A stretch of 64,000 nucleotides of DNA. Source: Palaemon carinicauda. Its lineage: Eukaryota > Arthropoda > Malacostraca > Decapoda > Palaemonidae. The position numbers and the translations under genes are program-made. Each line of letters starts with the position of its first letter. Positions within the stretch are counted from its first letter, which is position 1. Location of the stretch: assembly GCF_036898095.1 (NCBI RefSeq), contig NC_090731.1, positions 143,906,386 to 143,970,385 on the forward strand, given 5' to 3'. This document shows positions 26,301-36,367 of the stretch, one piece after another. The notes beneath the pieces are model-generated. The model was given only the letters and a program-made list of their open reading frames with translations. It had not been told where the DNA came from and did not search any database.

Positions 26301-29300
26301 ACAGACTAAAGATTACAGACAGTTTGTATTTCCATTTACAGGTTTGCCTGACCTCCGTCCAGAGTTTATAAAAATTATCGTTGGTAATGTTCACTACACA
26401 CACTTCAGCATAATCCTTTGGATTTTATCAGGGATGGTGACAATTTCTGTTTCTCTTATGACAACTCCTATCCCTCCAGAATGTGTAAGTACCTGATATA
26501 AACTAAGGTGTTATTTTCAATCGCACATGGCATTAAAAAAAATCATTCTTGGAATGAATGAATTTGATTTTATCTGACCAGGTTTGAAAAGAATTCCTAT
26601 GCTGTGATTATCAGATTAATGTTCAGAACAATTAATTTTGTGTGTATACCATTACTTGGCTTGCAATAATTGTAATCAACAAAGTACATTGAATTTTTCA
26701 GTCTGCAGGGTTTGTCATTGTTCATAGTTTTAACCTTTCAATTAACTTATAATTTATTGTATTTCAATTTAGCACAGCACAGTTTTTTTTTTTTTATTTG
26801 TTGACCCTAAACTACATAAATTTGAGATGCTTCAAGGTTATTATTATATAACTTAATGCTCCAAAGTAAACTGAGAAAAGAACTGTACATAAAAAAAAAT
26901 TTCTAATGTTGTAATAAGAAGCTTGTAAAATTAGGAATTATTTGTAAGATTAAACGGGGAGTAGATGATTAATTACCATTTTTTGCAGTCATTGCTTATT
27001 AGAAATTTTCTTTAGTGTGATAATTGAATATTTGCATACCCATTTCCAAATTAAACTCTTGTCACAATTGTTAACAAAGGTAACACAACAATTCAACATA
27101 ATAAGACTAAGGTAATTTTACTGCTTATCTGTGTGAGATACATCTGAATATTTAATGAATAAAAAAATTACTAAATTAAATCAAATAGAACTAGTAATTA
27201 ACTGATTCATTACTAATTCTAGAAATCCTTCCTATGTATAAATTTTTAAGGTCAATTTTATGTCACTTTTTTAACATTTGGTGAACTGTATAATTATGGC
27301 ACTAAATGTAAGGTCCATTTCAGCTTTTAGAAGGAGAACATTATGTAACCAGTAAATCACATGTTTTAGTATTGATTGCCTTCAAGATATTAGTCCTTAT
27401 TCTTTCATTCCAGCTGTATCGGCTGACATATTGGACACGTAAGGATTCTCGGGTCCGTAAGTCCCATGTGCGTGTTTATGACGAGACAGATGTCGGCAAA
27501 CATGTTGAAAGTGCGGAAGTCATGTCAGGATCCAGTGTTGAGGAATTTAGCATTGAGAACCCTCCTGCAGGTATGTCTTTGAACATGTGTTCGGTTTTAT
27601 TGATGGGTCTGAATTCTCCATGTAGTCTTTAGAGATGTTCAATTACCATCATCAGTAGGTGATCAAAGATTCCTATGAATAAAAATAGTCTTGTCCTACA
27701 TGTTATGACTTGGACAATATTTGGTAGCATTTCTTATTGTGGCCTTCCAGTTATGTGTAGAGCAGAATATGTCTTATATAGCTTTGTACAGTTGTACAGA
27801 GCATCAACTCACCTTGCATTAACAGCAGGAGACACCTTTATGCTATACAAAATAACAAATAGCAAAATTAAAAGACTAAACTCCATGGAAAAACACTAAC
27901 GAGCTAAAATAAATCTAGATGCGCTCACTGATAGCAAAAGAATGGTATACTCTTAACACAGAGCTCTACCCATAGCCAGCTTGCCAGTACAAGGCAGTGA
28001 TGGCTAGGTCCAAGGCAGTGAACAGTTCTTTTATTTTCCCTTAATGGTTTTGAATATTTACCTTTGGTGGTAATGGAATGGCGAATGGATTTTGAGAAAA
28101 TTCCTCATATTTCTAAAAATAATGAAGTTCTGTTCTACAGACTAACTTCAGAGACAAATGTTTCACACTGAGAATGGTAACCATAATATTGAGGGTCAAG
28201 AAATTTTTTTTAATGCCTCAATTTTCAAGTTTCTTACATGCCTTTAAAGATAAAGTTGTGTATTTAAAACACAAGAGTAAAATCATTTACTGATAACTAG
28301 ATTTTGAATATATTGCAGTATAAGATATGTATTGAAAAAGGGCTTAAGTTATCCTTGAAAATCCTTAGTTAAACAAGATTACAGTGAAAGACAGTACTTC
28401 ATATAAGGCATTTTAGCCATCCAGAGATTCCAAATCATCTGAGGAAGGACAGTAATGATGGATATAAAGTAAAAAGAAATTTAATATTAGAACAAGGAAT
28501 AGATTACAGTACATAGATGTAAAGTCAATTTCTTTAAACTAAAAAAGAACATTTAAATCTCTCATTAGCTTGCTCTAAAACATCTTTGGAAAAATCAAGA
28601 AATGTAAAAGTAATTGATAGACTTTTGAGTTTACAATACATTTAAGTAAGAACTATAGTTCAAAGACTAAGACCAAACATTTGAGAATCTGGTTGAACTG
28701 CATTCATAGTCAGACATCTAGAAATGGCATCTGGGGTAATTAAAGGAGTCACAACAAAATGCACAGGTACTTCCATTAACTATTTGAAACATATTGAAGA
28801 GAAAAGGATAATGATTGCTCACAACTGCCAATGTGTTACTCTAGTTTTTCCACCATTGCAAGAGAGCTGTTATGAGTAATGCATTACTAGTGACCAATAA
28901 CATTACTAAAGGGGCCTTTTCTTTTACCAAGTACATTTTAGATTTTTATAATTCCAGAAGAGATTCTTGGTAATGTAAAGTTGCGAGCCGAGTATGCTGC
29001 ATACTGGAAAGATAATTTTGTCTTTGCCATTCTATTAATTGGGGTGAACCAAGTTCCCTAAAATTTTCAAAAAAAACCTGTTTTAGGTACACATCCAGAG
29101 AGAATGTCATATACCTTTTGAATAGGGATACAGAGATCAGTCAGGGACTGAATCTTGTAAATGCAATATACAGTACTAAGACAAATTCTTGTTATATGCA
29201 AACCAATGATTGTATGTACTGTATTTAGTAGGACTTTTTTTTAAAGAATTTTTTTATGCAATTATGGTAACCTGAAATCAGAGCTGCTCTATTGAAGCAT

Positions 29301-32300
29301 ATCCAGCATATGATTTTGTCTGTCACAAAGTAAGTTAAAGTATGATTTATGAATATCTGATTTATAATTTCCAGATGAAACTACTTAAATATATAGAAGT
29401 AAAGGTATTGTGATGTCCTAGGTTGTATAAAAAGGAATTTGATGATTCTGTGATGCTCTATTACGATACTTTAGAGGATTAGCAATCTCGCTGATAAATA
29501 ATAAAAAAGCAGTTTGTTCATGTAAGATATAAATGAAAAGAAAGGGATATCTTTACATACTTTTATATGTAAAAAGTATAATACATTTGCTGTTTGTTGG
29601 AGCAAAACTTTAAGGGTAACCACACATCTTTCAGGAAGGTCTAAACCTAGTCATATTACAGTTAAGATACATGGAAATATGTGCTAGCTTCTTTGTTCAT
29701 ACCATTCAAAAATTCAAAATATACCCCCTGGTAATTTGAGCCTCCAACTCAATTCATGGCATTAACTGAAAAAAAGGTAAACCCTTCATGAAAAAAATTG
29801 GAATCATAAGTGGTACAACCCCTGGTTCATAAACTTGACCCAATGAACAGGAGCCCATACCTGTATCTCCAAGACAGGGTCACATATTTTTCTAATACTT
29901 TTGGAAGCCAATGAAGAGACAAATATATTGTACTGTCATCCTTCTTAAGGACCATCAACATCAGTCAGTTTGGCAAGCCCTTGTGTCCTGGTGATGCTAT
30001 TAGTACAGTGTCCTCTGTTGGTACAATGTACAGTGTCAAGCTTTCTCATTAAAAAAAAAAAAAAAGAAAATGCTCTTGTACCTTCGCAAGACTGGAATCC
30101 TCACCACACACTATATACCACACTTTGGGCACATGGCAAATTTATGTATTACATAACACACTTGATAGTTCACATGAACATTAGGAAGGCACTAACCATC
30201 CAAATGTTATCAATGTACTCCGTACAGCAACAAAATATGCAGACTGACGCCATTGGAATTGCAAATGTGGCTTTTCATGTTCAAGGCATGCAAACAGTCG
30301 AGTGGTGTAGTATACAACAACTCTACTTCTCAAAAAAGAAACAGCACTACTACCCTATTACTGTGTGGTTTTCTAGTTTCAAACTTGTAGTGTATTTTTT
30401 TTACTAAGTATATGGTATACAGTATGATCCTATTGCATTAATTCTCAATAAACAGTATATGGTATACAGTATGATCCTATTGCATTAATTCTCAATAAAC
30501 ATTCATAAGGAGCAAATTTTGTAGATGAAAAATCATATGCCAATTGTTTAAATATTTTTCCATCATGATTGAATAATCTATTTTACTGAAAAAAATTGAA
30601 CTGATAGATATTGTTCAGGAATGGAAAGGTATGACCATTTATAATAAGATTCACCAATAACAATGGTACAGTAACTTAATCATTTATTACTGGGAAAAGG
30701 AAACTTTTCATATTTTAGTGGGTTAATTAGGCCCCTTTCAATGACTTGATTACTGTATCCTTTCCTTTATCTTCATAGTTGGGAGCAAATGGAAGAGAAT
30801 GATTGGTGTTTTATGTGGCGTATATCCGTCTGATCCAGAGGCCAAAGATACAGGATTGTCACAGTCTACACCAGAGCAATTAGCCAAGGCTGCTGCTGAT
30901 TTTCTTTATGAACCTCCATTTTGGAAAAGGTGAGTATTATTTCTCTTATTTTGTCTTGACACAACACAATGGTTTGTATGCACAGTAGTGTAAAATTCTG
31001 CTTGAAATGAAATTTGTGTTCGTCTCCAAATTGATACTTTAGTGGAAAGGCAATTAAAGGGGATATCTTCTGATTAGAGAGATGTTGTCAGTTATGAAGT
31101 CATTATAAATAAACTTTCCCATGTTACTAATATGTCATGTATTAAGACTGGTAGATTGGCTTGCTCGATCCTTTTTTAAACCGTAGCTCGTAAGTCAGCT
31201 TGACAAATGTTTTAAGAGGGAAGAAGTTGCTGAGTGGAAACCTCTTGCACTAAGCTATGGTACTAGAGAAATCTTAATAGATTTCTAAACTAGGGAAGTT
31301 AAGGAGTTCTAGGATATATTGTTATGAATACTGACAAACTAATGGGGTATCAGTGAAGTTTGTAATCTCAAACATGACACATAGTGACCCATTCCATGAG
31401 AACCTCATGAGTGAGACTTGTGACGTAGAAGACTTCCCAGAATCAACTGTATGATCAGGAAGCTTGGGCTTCTCTGTGAATCTGTCATTAGAGATGCTTG
31501 TTTCCAGTCACATTTTGCAATGTGCTACATGTGCTGGTAATCCTAGTAGTGTAACTAGTACTAAAGTTAAAAGGAAGGCCATGTTGACACATATTTTGAT
31601 AGGGTCGAAGTTTTTTCTAGGTCAGGCCATGTACAGTACAGTTATGTAATTAAGAGTACTGTAATCATTCCACAATTTAGTCATAGCCAGAATAAAACTT
31701 CTGGAGTACTGTGTAGCATTGAGGCATTCAAAAGAAAAGGCAAGACTTAGAATCAACTTCAACACTTAATGCATGGTGAGTGATATGTAGTCTGGAAAGA
31801 TCTGAAAGTAGGTGATAGTCATTATGAAAGAATCTCATACAATAGAGCAGAATAATAATATTGGTCAAAAATGTCTAAAACATCAGATATATCACCAGAA
31901 AAATATTTGGGTTATGTATTTGGTAAGAAGTCTTTTCATCAGTTAAGGACAGCAAAGGATTTTATAACCTTGTACATAACACGATCACTATCGGCCTCAT
32001 GTGAGGGATGGGAAGTAATGTTACTGCAGGCAGGTTTTTCTTATAAGCCTATTGTTGGTTGATATATGATATACTGTATTAATTTCTTGCTGTCACAGAA
32101 TTCAATATCAAGACTTAATGACCTTTGGTTTTGTGTGTGTGATGCGAGTTCAAATGACAGTTGAATAACTTGCATGTCTGTCAATAAAAGTATGAGTATC
32201 TCATACATTGTAATTTTTAAACAGCACCATAAATTTTTAGACAATTTTTTGGGCCCTTCATAACATTGGATGTAGAAAGACTGGGGAAGACTCAAATTCC

Positions 32301-34300
32301 CTTTATTTACCCAAAGGTTTTAATACATACATACATATACCAAGGCACTTCCCCAAATTTTGGGGGGTAGCCGACATCAACAAATGAAGCATAAACAAAA
32401 AGGGGACCTCTGCTCTCTACGTTACTCCCAGACTGACAAGGGACTCAACCGAGTTCAGCTGGTACTGCCCCCAACACTTTGCAACCTTCATTCACTCTCT
32501 GACGTACATCTGCTTCCACTCCACCATTTGCTGCAACAACAGACCCCAAGTACTTAAACTGATCCACCTCCTCAAGTAACTCTCCATTCAACGTGACATT
32601 CAACCATGCACCACCTTCCCTTCTCGTACATCTCATAATCTTACTCTTACCCACATTAACTCTCAACTTCCTTCTCTCACACACTCTTCCAAACTCTGTC
32701 ACTAATCAGCCAAGCTTCTCTTCTGTGTCTGCAACCAGTACAGTATCATCCGCAAAAAACAACTGATTTACCTCCCATTCGTGGTCATTCTCGTCTATCA
32801 GTTTTAATCCTAGTCCAAGCACTCGAGCATTCACCTCTCTCACCACTCCATCAACATACAAGTTAAACAACCACGGTGACATCACACATCTTTGCCTCAG
32901 CCCCACTCTCACCGGAAACCAATCACTCACTTCATTTCCTATCCTAACACATGCTTTACTACCTTTGTAGAAACTTTTCACTGCTTGCAACAACCTTCCA
33001 CCAACTCCATATAACCTCATCACATTCCACATTGCTTCCCTATCAACTCTATCGTACGCTTTCTCCAGATCCCATAAACGCAACATACACCTTACCTTTT
33101 GCTAAATATTTCTCGCATATCTGCGTAACTCTAAAACCACCCTGTACTGTACTTCTAAGATTGCATGAGATTTGACAAAGGTTTTAATACAGCATGGCTC
33201 AAATCTTTCAACCAGATTGCAAATATTGGCTACCAGTAGATTTAGAAGCTTAATTAAGATTAGAAAAACTTATAGTAGTATTCTACATTATTCATTTATT
33301 TAAAAAATAGCACAGTTGAAAACTCCTAAAAAAAATTGCTCCTTTGGTAAGATAAAGTGAGCATATGACCCCTAAGCTTGGTAGGACCCAGCAATCTAGG
33401 TTATGATGTAGGCTACAGTATCAGTGTGTAGTATTACGCTAGAATTTGTCATTCTAGGCCATGTTAGATTAACCACGGACAGGGTTTTATATCTGTACTG
33501 TAGTTGCCTGTGTTAGATATTCATGCTAGTATTTTTTATAAGTACTGATTACACAAGAATCATCTATTTTTATAATCTGATCTATATAGACTGGTGCTAA
33601 GTGCAAAAGAGTATACAGTATGAACTCATTCAATTGGTTTTGCCTCTCTCCAAAACCTAGCTTTCTCACTAGTGTCATCCTGTAATTGTGAAATAAATTG
33701 GGTTATAAGATTTAATCAGAGGCAAGGCCCTGGGAATAGTGAGGTATGGTGATAAAGGGGTAAAAAAAAAAGGCATAAGATACCAGAAAAACAATGAGAA
33801 ATGTGTATGTTGTCAAAAAATGATTTAATCATGTTTACCGGGAACTTTTTTGCCGTAGAATAAATCTCCGGGAATTCTACCTAAAAGGCTAATTTTGTCA
33901 TGGGAGTAAGTGTTTATGTTAACTCTACAAAGAGAAGGAATCTCTCTTGACATCTAGTAGATTCAAATCCACCCACAATAAACAGATGCCCTTTCTGTGT
34001 GGTACAATAGTTTAATATTTATATTTCCTACATTCATCCCAAATTCCCGACATTCTCTCTAAGCCTCTTCCTTTCATGTCTTTCCTCCCTTGCAGTAAGA
34101 TTCTTAATAAAGTATATTAAATTCTGATTTAATCAGTACAGTATTGTTATTTAAAACGTGTGTGTTCTTTTATCTGTAAGGATCTTCGTAGACCAATACC
34201 GAAGGATCTTTTTTAATTAGACCTACTTTTCAGGTTCATCAACTGGAACTGTTTCATCTGTCTCGCACTTTGTACTGTCATCGTGATATATTATGCATAA
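14991..34300 (+). CDS. SLC5-family Na+/sugar cotransporter (SGLT-like), 13 exons, N-terminus not found
   Basis: A plasma-membrane symporter that would couple Na+ entry to uptake of glucose or a similar substrate, by homology to human SGLT1. Exons: 14,991-15,062; 18,564-18,668; 19,073-19,237; 20,017-20,215; 20,630-20,850; 21,296-21,539; 24,443-24,668; 25,113-25,227; 26,079-26,169; 26,342-26,484; 27,414-27,570; 30,779-30,929; 34,234-34,300. All introns are GT..AG, phases agree at every junction, and the sum is 1,956 nt (651 codons plus TAA). Hallmarks include [44 protein letters not shown] and FLAPP. Residues equivalent to SGLT1 N78, H83, E102, Y290, W291, K321 and Q457 are all kept. About 50 N-terminal residues with TM1 must lie in exon(s) upstream that I could not find. 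The exact subtype and substrate are not decidable here. Confidence 0.95.
15085..15440 (+). mobile_element. MITE-like dispersed repeat with AAGGTCA motifs
   Basis: Opens 'CCTCTGTCAACGAAGTTGGA', contains two 'GGTCAAGGTCAA' type blocks (about 15,245-15,260 and 15,398-15,415) and ends 'GCGGAGGTTTACGCTCTAC'. I recognise this from general knowledge as a repeat widespread in marine invertebrates. It has no coding capacity. Terminal inverted repeats are weak by eye ('CCTCTG' against 'CGGAGG'). Confidence 0.6.
15480..15610 (+). mobile_element. LINE-like RT terminal fragment
   Basis: The frame reads '[20 protein letters not shown]' then 'LKTFLFSN' and a stop. A [YW]NxLP followed by a TFxNxLKTFLF run is the typical end of many non-LTR RT ORFs. 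A similar tail lies at 57,215-57,320 on the other strand ('NNKFPLDKRKIEDINAFKNK'). Confidence 0.6.
15611..16633. other. SGLT intron sequence, AT-rich
   Basis: No exon or clear element. A pyrimidine-rich stretch at 16,170-16,620 may belong to an old unclassified repeat. Confidence 0.4.
16634..16713. repeat. (TA)n microsatellite
   Basis: About 40 TA units inside the SGLT intron. Confidence 0.97.
16797..16880. repeat. (CT)n microsatellite
   Basis: 42 CT units, 84 bp after the TA tract. Confidence 0.98.
16881..18080. other. Very AT-rich intron segment
   Basis: A-rich on the plus strand, with a short near-duplicate 'TGAATGTGGACTAAAG' at 17,544 and 17,579. No exon seen. Confidence 0.45.
18085..18497. 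repeat. 80-bp tandem repeat, five copies, next to an SGLT exon
   Basis: The unit includes 'GTCTGTTACCTTAGCCCCGC', 'AAAGACCGAGGCCAACTGTA' and 'ATAAAAAGGATTTTAGATTT'. 'CCCC' anchors fall at about 18,122, 18,201, 18,281, 18,361 and 18,446. The array ends about 65 bp before the acceptor of the exon at 18,564, so it may overlap branch-point territory. Confidence 0.93.
18564..18668 (+). CDS. SGLT exon: TM2, ASNIGSGHF substrate motif
   Basis: 35 codons, phase 0/0; acceptor 'ATTTTTAG', donor 'GGG|GTGAGT'. Encodes [15 protein letters not shown] and GFELG. N at 18,588-18,590, H at 18,603-18,605 and E at 18,660-18,662 match SGLT1 N78, H83 and E102, which hydrogen-bond the sugar. Confidence 0.96.
19073..19237 (+). 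CDS. SGLT exon: TM3-TM4 region, MPEYL signature
   Basis: 55 codons, phase 0/0; acceptor 'CCATCACAG', donor 'TCT|GTAAGT'. Contains the family signature [12 protein letters not shown] followed by a hydrophobic segment ending FTKIS. Confidence 0.96.
19355..19525. repeat. 34-bp tandem repeat, five copies
   Basis: 'TTCCATTGTGTCTCTTGGTA' recurs at 19,371, 19,405, 19,439 and 19,473, and a diverged fifth copy starts at 19,507. Spacing is exactly 34 bp. Intronic. Confidence 0.95.
20017..20215 (+). CDS. SGLT exon: TM4-TM5
   Basis: 66 codons plus 1 nt (ends phase 1); acceptor 'TTATCAG', donor 'ACAT|GTAAG'. Encodes [15 protein letters not shown] and the signature [13 protein letters not shown]. Confidence 0.96.
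20386..20413. repeat. Poly(A) tract, 28 nt
   Basis: Uninterrupted A run in the intron. No retrocopy body is recognisable upstream, so origin is unclear. Confidence 0.9.
20630..20850 (+). CDS. SGLT exon: extracellular loop and TM6 with the YW pair
   Basis: Phase 1 in, phase 0 out; acceptor 'TTTCAACAG', donor 'CAG|GTGAAG'. The loop carries an Asn-glycosylation sequon (NNT) and ends [11 protein letters not shown]. Tyr (20,833-20,835) and Trp (20,836-20,838) match SGLT1 Y290/W291, the inner gate residues that stack on the sugar. Confidence 0.95.
21296..21539 (+). CDS. SGLT exon: TM7-TM8, Cys-rich extracellular loop
   Basis: Phase 0 in, phase 1 out; donor 'ACAG|GTAAG'. Starts [19 protein letters not shown]. 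Lys at 21,371-21,373 equals SGLT1 K321. The loop [20 protein letters not shown] has the four-Cys spacing of SGLTs. Confidence 0.96.
21755..21846. repeat. ATT-rich and TACATA microsatellite
   Basis: ATT runs then TACATATA units. The latter are the likely 3' tail of the LINE fragment that follows on the minus strand. Confidence 0.8.
21847..22235 (-). mobile_element. LINE 3' end (same family as 32.3 and 38.8 kb)
   Basis: The minus strand encodes '[20 protein letters not shown]', the end of an RTE-like RT ORF, with later frame breaks and a TGA, followed by the 3' UTR, which includes 'GGCTACCCCCCAAAATTGGG'. The same UTR occurs at 32,340 and 38,800, all in the same orientation. Confidence 0.8.
22236..23240 (+). 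repeat. Dispersed repeat (ATT-tailed family), long diverged copy
   Basis: Follows an ATT run and carries 'GAAAATCAGGATACTACAAG', 'AAGAAAATAAGGAAAGAG', then 'TTGAACTCCTGAAGTTCCAC' and 'GCTGGAATAAAACTTCTTGA'. The last blocks recur at 31,690 and 55,790. It is joined end to end with the LINE tail. The right border is not sharp. Confidence 0.65.
23279..23307. repeat. (CT)n microsatellite
   Basis: About 14 CT units in the SGLT intron. Confidence 0.95.
23308..24442. other. SGLT intron, no further features
   Basis: AT-rich; only splice-site context at the 3' end ('CTTTGCTGTAG'). Confidence 0.5.
24443..24668 (+). CDS. SGLT exon: TM9, Na+-site serines
   Basis: Phase 1 in, phase 2 out; donor 'ATACA|GTAAGT'. 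Encodes [20 protein letters not shown] then [11 protein letters not shown]. The TSLTS stretch aligns with the TM8 residues (SGLT1 S389, S392, S393) that bind the conserved Na2 ion. Confidence 0.96.
25113..25227 (+). CDS. SGLT exon: TM10 with the Gln457 equivalent
   Basis: Phase 2 in, phase 0 out; acceptor 'TTTCTGCACAG', donor 'CCG|GTAAGC'. Encodes [20 protein letters not shown]. Gln at 25,147-25,149 equals SGLT1 Q457. Confidence 0.95.
25228..26078. other. SGLT intron
   Basis: A T16 run at about 25,676-25,694. Nothing else recognised. Confidence 0.5.
26079..26169 (+). CDS. SGLT exon: TM11
   Basis: Phase 0 in, phase 1 out; donor 'TCAG|GTAAGT'. Encodes [20 protein letters not shown] then FAY, matching the 'NEPGAFWGL...EFAYG' segment of SGLTs. 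Confidence 0.95.
26342..26484 (+). CDS. SGLT exon: TM12-TM13
   Basis: Phase 1 in, phase 0 out; acceptor 'CCATTTACAG', donor 'TGT|GTAAGT'. Encodes the [11 protein letters not shown] motif ('HYLYFAIILF' in human SGLT1) and TTPIPPEC. Confidence 0.95.
26485..27413. other. SGLT intron
   Basis: AT-rich, no features beyond short T/A runs. Confidence 0.5.
27414..27570 (+). CDS. SGLT exon: cytoplasmic loop, first part
   Basis: Phase 0 in, phase 1 out; donor 'GCAG|GTATGT'. Starts [15 protein letters not shown] ('LHRLCWSLRNS' in SGLT1), then an acidic linker rich in Glu, Asp and Ser, the usual variable loop before the last helix. Confidence 0.92.
27571..30778. other. SGLT intron, 3.2 kb
   Basis: No open frame or element recognised except a perfect 47-bp direct duplication (30,407-30,500). 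Open frames of 60-145 codons here have no family features. Confidence 0.45.
30407..30500. repeat. Perfect 47-bp tandem duplication
   Basis: The unit starts 'AGTATATGGTATACAGTATG' and ends 'CTCAATAAAC'. The two copies are identical and abut. Confidence 0.97.
30779..30929 (+). CDS. SGLT exon: cytoplasmic loop, second part
   Basis: Phase 1 in, phase 2 out; acceptor 'CTTCATAG', donor 'AAAAG|GTGAGT'. Encodes a '[11 protein letters not shown]' stretch parallel to 'CGLEQ...' of SGLT1 and ends EPPFWKR, like 'EKPLWR'. Confidence 0.92.
30930..31640. other. SGLT last intron, first part
   Basis: No feature recognised. Confidence 0.4.
31641..31870 (+). repeat. Dispersed repeat fragment (shared with 22.5 kb)
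   Basis: 'CCAGAATAAAACTTCTGGAG', 'AAAAGAAAAGGCAAGACTTA' and 'GATCTGAAAG' occur in the same order as at about 22,535-22,665, so it is an internal fragment of the same family. Confidence 0.6.
32313..32327. repeat. Target-site duplication, left copy
   Basis: AAAGGTTTTAATACA, identical to 33,177-33,191, directly beside the TATG/TACA tail of the LINE (its 3' end). Confidence 0.92.
32328..33176 (-). mobile_element. 5'-truncated LINE copy with 15-bp target-site duplication
   Basis: On the minus strand: an RT part with '[20 protein letters not shown]', '[20 protein letters not shown]' and '[18 protein letters not shown]', a stop, then '[18 protein letters not shown]', '[13 protein letters not shown]', then a jump to the 3' UTR shared with 21,847 and 38,800, and a TATG-type tail. 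It is bracketed by AAAGGTTTTAATACA at 32,313-32,327 and 33,177-33,191. The catalytic FADD is intact but the frame is interrupted at 32,703-32,708. Same family as 44,165-45,892. Confidence 0.93.
33177..33191. repeat. Target-site duplication, right copy
   Basis: AAAGGTTTTAATACA, directly after the 5'-truncated end of the LINE. Confidence 0.92.
33192..34233. other. SGLT last intron, final part
   Basis: No element recognised. The 3' splice site is 'CTACTTTTCAG'. Confidence 0.45.
34234..34300 (+). CDS. SGLT last exon: TM14 and stop
   Basis: Phase 2 in. Completes an Arg codon, then [21 protein letters not shown] and TAA at 34,298-34,300. Short hydrophobic final helix ending '..YA', like the '..FCHAYFA' end of SGLT1. 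This settles the C-terminus. Confidence 0.95.
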
Positions 34301-35522
34301 TGATCTGATAATCTTAAGGTAATATAGTTAAAAGTACCACAATGGCTTTATCTGGAGAGAAAAAGAATTATAAAAATACAATACAGTATTGCAAAGTACA
34401 GTATTTAGACTATTTCAACCTTGATGCATACTTATATTGTACATAGAGAAATGTAGGTGTCTAAAAGGAATATATTTTTAGCTGATTTTTTGTCAAATGA
34501 ATGATTCTTTTTTATTAGAAGGTCTACCTAAGGTAATTTTAACTTAGATATATAAGTATATTGAGAGATTTTATTTAGCCATTAGACATGTACAGAGACA
34601 ATGTATCAAAATGTAGTGTAACGTTCAGTATCAATTTTGGAGAAAAAGATGGTTAGGATAGTAGAGGTTAAATATTTTAGTGGATTTATTGTAGCGACAG
34701 CTGCTGACATAATTACTAGTACTTTCAGCAGTAATAACAGTGCCTATATGACCTCTTATGAACCATGTTACTAAATGAGATGAACAGAATTGCATAAAAA
34801 AAAAATTTTCATGAAAAATTATCTTTGGTGATAATTGGTAATTCAATAAATATAAAACTAATATTGTACTTCACTACTTGGTCACTAGATGACATTGTCA
34901 GCAGCATATAAAAAAGTTTTCATGAGAATATAGTCATGTTTAGAGCTTAGAATACTGTACTCAGTTAAAATAATAGACCATCCGTTGTACCTATGAGATT
35001 CAGTAATTCTTAAAAGATTAATCCTTTAAAAAAAAAAAATCTTTTTCTTTTGATATACAGTAGTTTAATCATATAAAAATGTCAGTTTCTTTTCTTATAA
35101 TGAGAGATTCACACTCCCTGGTATGATTTTAAATAAAAAATACTCAAAGGATTTAAACTGACAATCATATCATGACAGTAAATAACATAAACTGGGGGAC
35201 AAAGCTTGTATCTTGACCTGGAATATAAATGAATCTGTTGAAGAATTTTAGGAAATTGGTTAACTCATATTATAAAATGTAGATTACATTTTTATTGAAG
35301 AAAACAATGCTCAACATGGAAAAAAAAAAGATAAGTGGAACTGTACACAAATGTATGCTATTGGGATTTTAGAATGTCTTTCATTCTCACTAAGATTTAA
35401 AGTGATCACCACAACTAATGTATTACATTAAATAAAATGTTACATGTCTGTTTGGTATTTCATTTGCATACAGCTTTACAGATGAAGAATAGCATGGGAA
35501 TAAAAAAGTATATGGAATAATT
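34301..35522 (+). other. SGLT 3' UTR candidate and intergenic AT-rich DNA
   Basis: An AATAAA at 34,845-34,850 could serve the plus-strand gene. No other feature seen. The next gene is convergent, with its stop at 36,368. Confidence 0.4.
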
Positions 35523-36050
35523 TAAAAATAACAGCAAATGTAAATAAACTTTATTTCCTGATTTGCATACAGATTGAAATACAGTACTAAAAAGTACAGT
35601 AAATGAAATAAAAAAAAAATAAAAAAATCTTTTATAAAAAGAAGTAAATGTATTTATTTTTTTATTACTTAACAAATTCAAAATAACAGCAAATGTAAAT
35701 AAACTTTATTTCCTGATTTGCATACAGATTGAAATACAGTACTAAAAAGTACAGTAAATGAAATAAAAAAAAAATAAAATCTTTTATAAAAAGAAGTAAA
35801 TGTATTTATTTTTTTATTACTTAACAAATTCAAAATAACAGCAAATGTAAATAAACTTTATTTCCTGATTTGCATACAGATTGAAATACAGTACTAAAAA
35901 GTACAGTAAATGAAATAAAAAAATAAAAAAATCTTTTATAAAAAGAAGTAAATGTATATCAACTTTCTCCTCCAGAAAATTAAACCAACAATCCTTTTAG
36001 ATGTGATGTATTTATTTTTTATTACTTAACAAATTCAAAATAAAATTCCT
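35523..36050. repeat. ~155-bp tandem repeat, three copies plus partial
   Basis: 'ACAGCAAATGTAAATAAACT' occurs at about 35,531, 35,686 and 35,838, each followed by 'TTATTTCCTGATTTGCATAC' and 'TACAGTACTAAAAAGTACAG'. Each unit carries TTTATT (AATAAA on the minus strand), so the array lies in the likely 3' UTR or polyadenylation region of the minus-strand gene. Confidence 0.93.
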
Positions 36051-36367
36051 CTAGTCAATATTTTCAACTAAGCCATACCATCCATAAACAGATTAGACAG
36101 TCTCATCAAAATAAAACATTACTCAAACTTTTATGTTGAATCTTCCCTTGCAATAAGTATTCTGCCTGCATACATAAGAATACTTACAAATAAAAATAAA
36201 AGTTACACTGAATGTAAAAGCTGAATTCCAAGCTTTGAGTAAGAGTAATTATATATACAGTATATAAACTATTAAGAAAAACTAATACTAATAAGAGTAG
36301 TAATTACAATAATTGTTGATTACCACTGTAATTTCTCAACAATATTGGCCCTTCAAGGCATTTAATT

